A stretch of 64,000 nt of DNA from assembly GCA_947650365.1 (NCBI GenBank), contig CANTAL010000024.1:62001-126000 (forward strand), in the 5' to 3' direction. This DNA comes from Chamaelirium japonicum. Lineage: Eukaryota > Streptophyta > Magnoliopsida > Liliales > Melanthiaceae. Within the stretch, counting starts at the first letter, position 1, and each line of letters begins with the position of its first letter. The position numbers and the translations under genes are program-made. Shown one piece after another: positions 63,694 to 64,000 of this stretch. The notes beneath the pieces were generated by a model. It was not told the origin of the DNA, made no database searches, and worked only from the letters and a program-made list of their open reading frames with translations.

Positions 63694-64000
63694 ATGAATT
63701 AGAATGGATTGTACGAATGAATTAGAATGGATCGTACGAATGAATTAGAATGGATCGTACGAAGGAATTAGAATGGATCGTACGAATGAATTAGAATGGA
63801 TTGAATTAGAATGAATCGTACGAATGAATTAGAATGAGTCATACCATACGAATGAATTAGAATGGATCATACGAATGAAATAGAATGGATCGTATGAATG
63901 AATTAGAATGGATCATGCGAATGAATTAGAATGGATCGTACGAATGAAATAGAATGGATTCGCACGAATGTATCCATTCTAATTCATTCGCACGATCCAT
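63694..64000. repeat. Plus block (63694-63965) and right edge in minus
   Basis: It has a 15-bp unit near 63806 and CATACCATACG near 63840. A class A junction at about 63957 turns to minus; the array continues past the window. Confidence 0.88.

Larger units (their letters stand above)
1..64000. repeat. 23-bp/28-bp satellite array, whole window, probably holocentromeric
   Basis: Every stretch of the window reads as tandem copies of a 23-bp monomer (exact copy at 688-710) made of GGATCGTACGAAT plus GAATTAGAAT, or its reverse complement. The consensus has 8 G/C of 23 and two CpG. Common substitutions are CGTATG, CATACG, TGTACG and CGTGCG in the core, and GAAATAG, GAGTAAG or GAAGGAATT in the tail. 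Length variants of 28, 18 and 15 bp are mixed in. There is no unique sequence over 64 kb. Known: Chionographis japonica centromere units are described as arrays of 23- and 28-bp monomers capable of palindromes. Inferred: this is such a unit. The alternative is an unrelated pericentromeric or heterochromatic satellite. The repeat nature is certain; the species and centromere assignment is perhaps 0.75. Confidence 0.97.

Noticed and set aside
1-64000. CRISPR array
   Set aside because: Short regular repeats suggested it, but there are no unique spacers: repeat follows repeat with no gap, and orientation alternates.
1-64000. Human-type satellite II/III (GGAAT) relationship
   Set aside because: GAATGG and GAATG occur, but the 23-bp frame, the CGTACG core and the lack of pure GGAAT runs do not fit; any likeness is simple-sequence convergence.
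1-64000. Telomere or subtelomere repeat
   Set aside because: No TTTAGGG, TTAGGG or similar run on either strand.
1-64000. Heat-shock elements in GAA/TTC-rich switches
   Set aside because: GAA and TTC are spaced by four bases at the CGTACG switches, not the two-base spacing of a heat-shock element; no clean three-box element was seen.

Overview
The whole 64,000-base window is one uninterrupted satellite DNA array. I find no gene, RNA gene, transposon, CRISPR array, telomere repeat or unique spacer. The basic monomer is 23 bp (one exact copy at 688-710): GGATCGTACGAAT followed directly by GAATTAGAAT. Interspersed with it are 28-bp monomers that carry a 5-bp ACATT or ACCTT insertion before CGTGCGAAT or CGTGCAAAT (for example 2344-2371). 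There is also a second 28-bp form with CATACCGTACG (6451-6478), and shortened units of 15 bp (6329-6343) and 18 bp (7569-7586).

The organism must be a eukaryote, because no prokaryotic or viral genome would hold 64 kb of gene-free minisatellite. From memory, the combination of 23-bp and 28-bp monomers able to form palindromes matches the published description of the holocentromere satellites of the holocentric lilioid plant Chionographis japonica (Melanthiaceae). That species has a few megabase-sized satellite units per chromatid that carry centromeric histone H3. I infer that this window lies inside such a centromere unit, but I could not compare it with the published monomer sequences.

Layout: the array is a mosaic of about 120 head-to-tail blocks that alternate in orientation, on average about 530 bp each. 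Here '+' means GAATTAGAAT reads left to right on the given strand; about 55% of bases are in '+' blocks and 45% in '-' blocks. The longest single-orientation runs are 32744-35438 (+), 46670-48780 (-), 13830-15766 (-), 6059-7969 (+) and 58117-59951 (+). The most fragmented stretches are 37118-37693 and 50877-53298. Plus-to-minus switches fall into a few recurrent sequence classes (A, B, C below). Many minus-to-plus switches are zero-spacer palindromes centred on CGTACG.

Above the monomer there are several diverged higher-order modules, recognisable by shared point variants and indels and present in both orientations. There are also recent segmental duplications of 0.5-1.5 kb at fixed offsets (1434, 1711, about 2336, 5945 and 14387 bp) that carry their inversion junctions with them. 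The array therefore appears to grow by copying blocks that already contain inversions. All long open frames are by-products of the repeat (23 bp is not a multiple of 3, so the peptide period is 69 nt) and are not annotated as genes. Block boundaries were read by eye and are good to about 10 bp; no identity percentages were computed.
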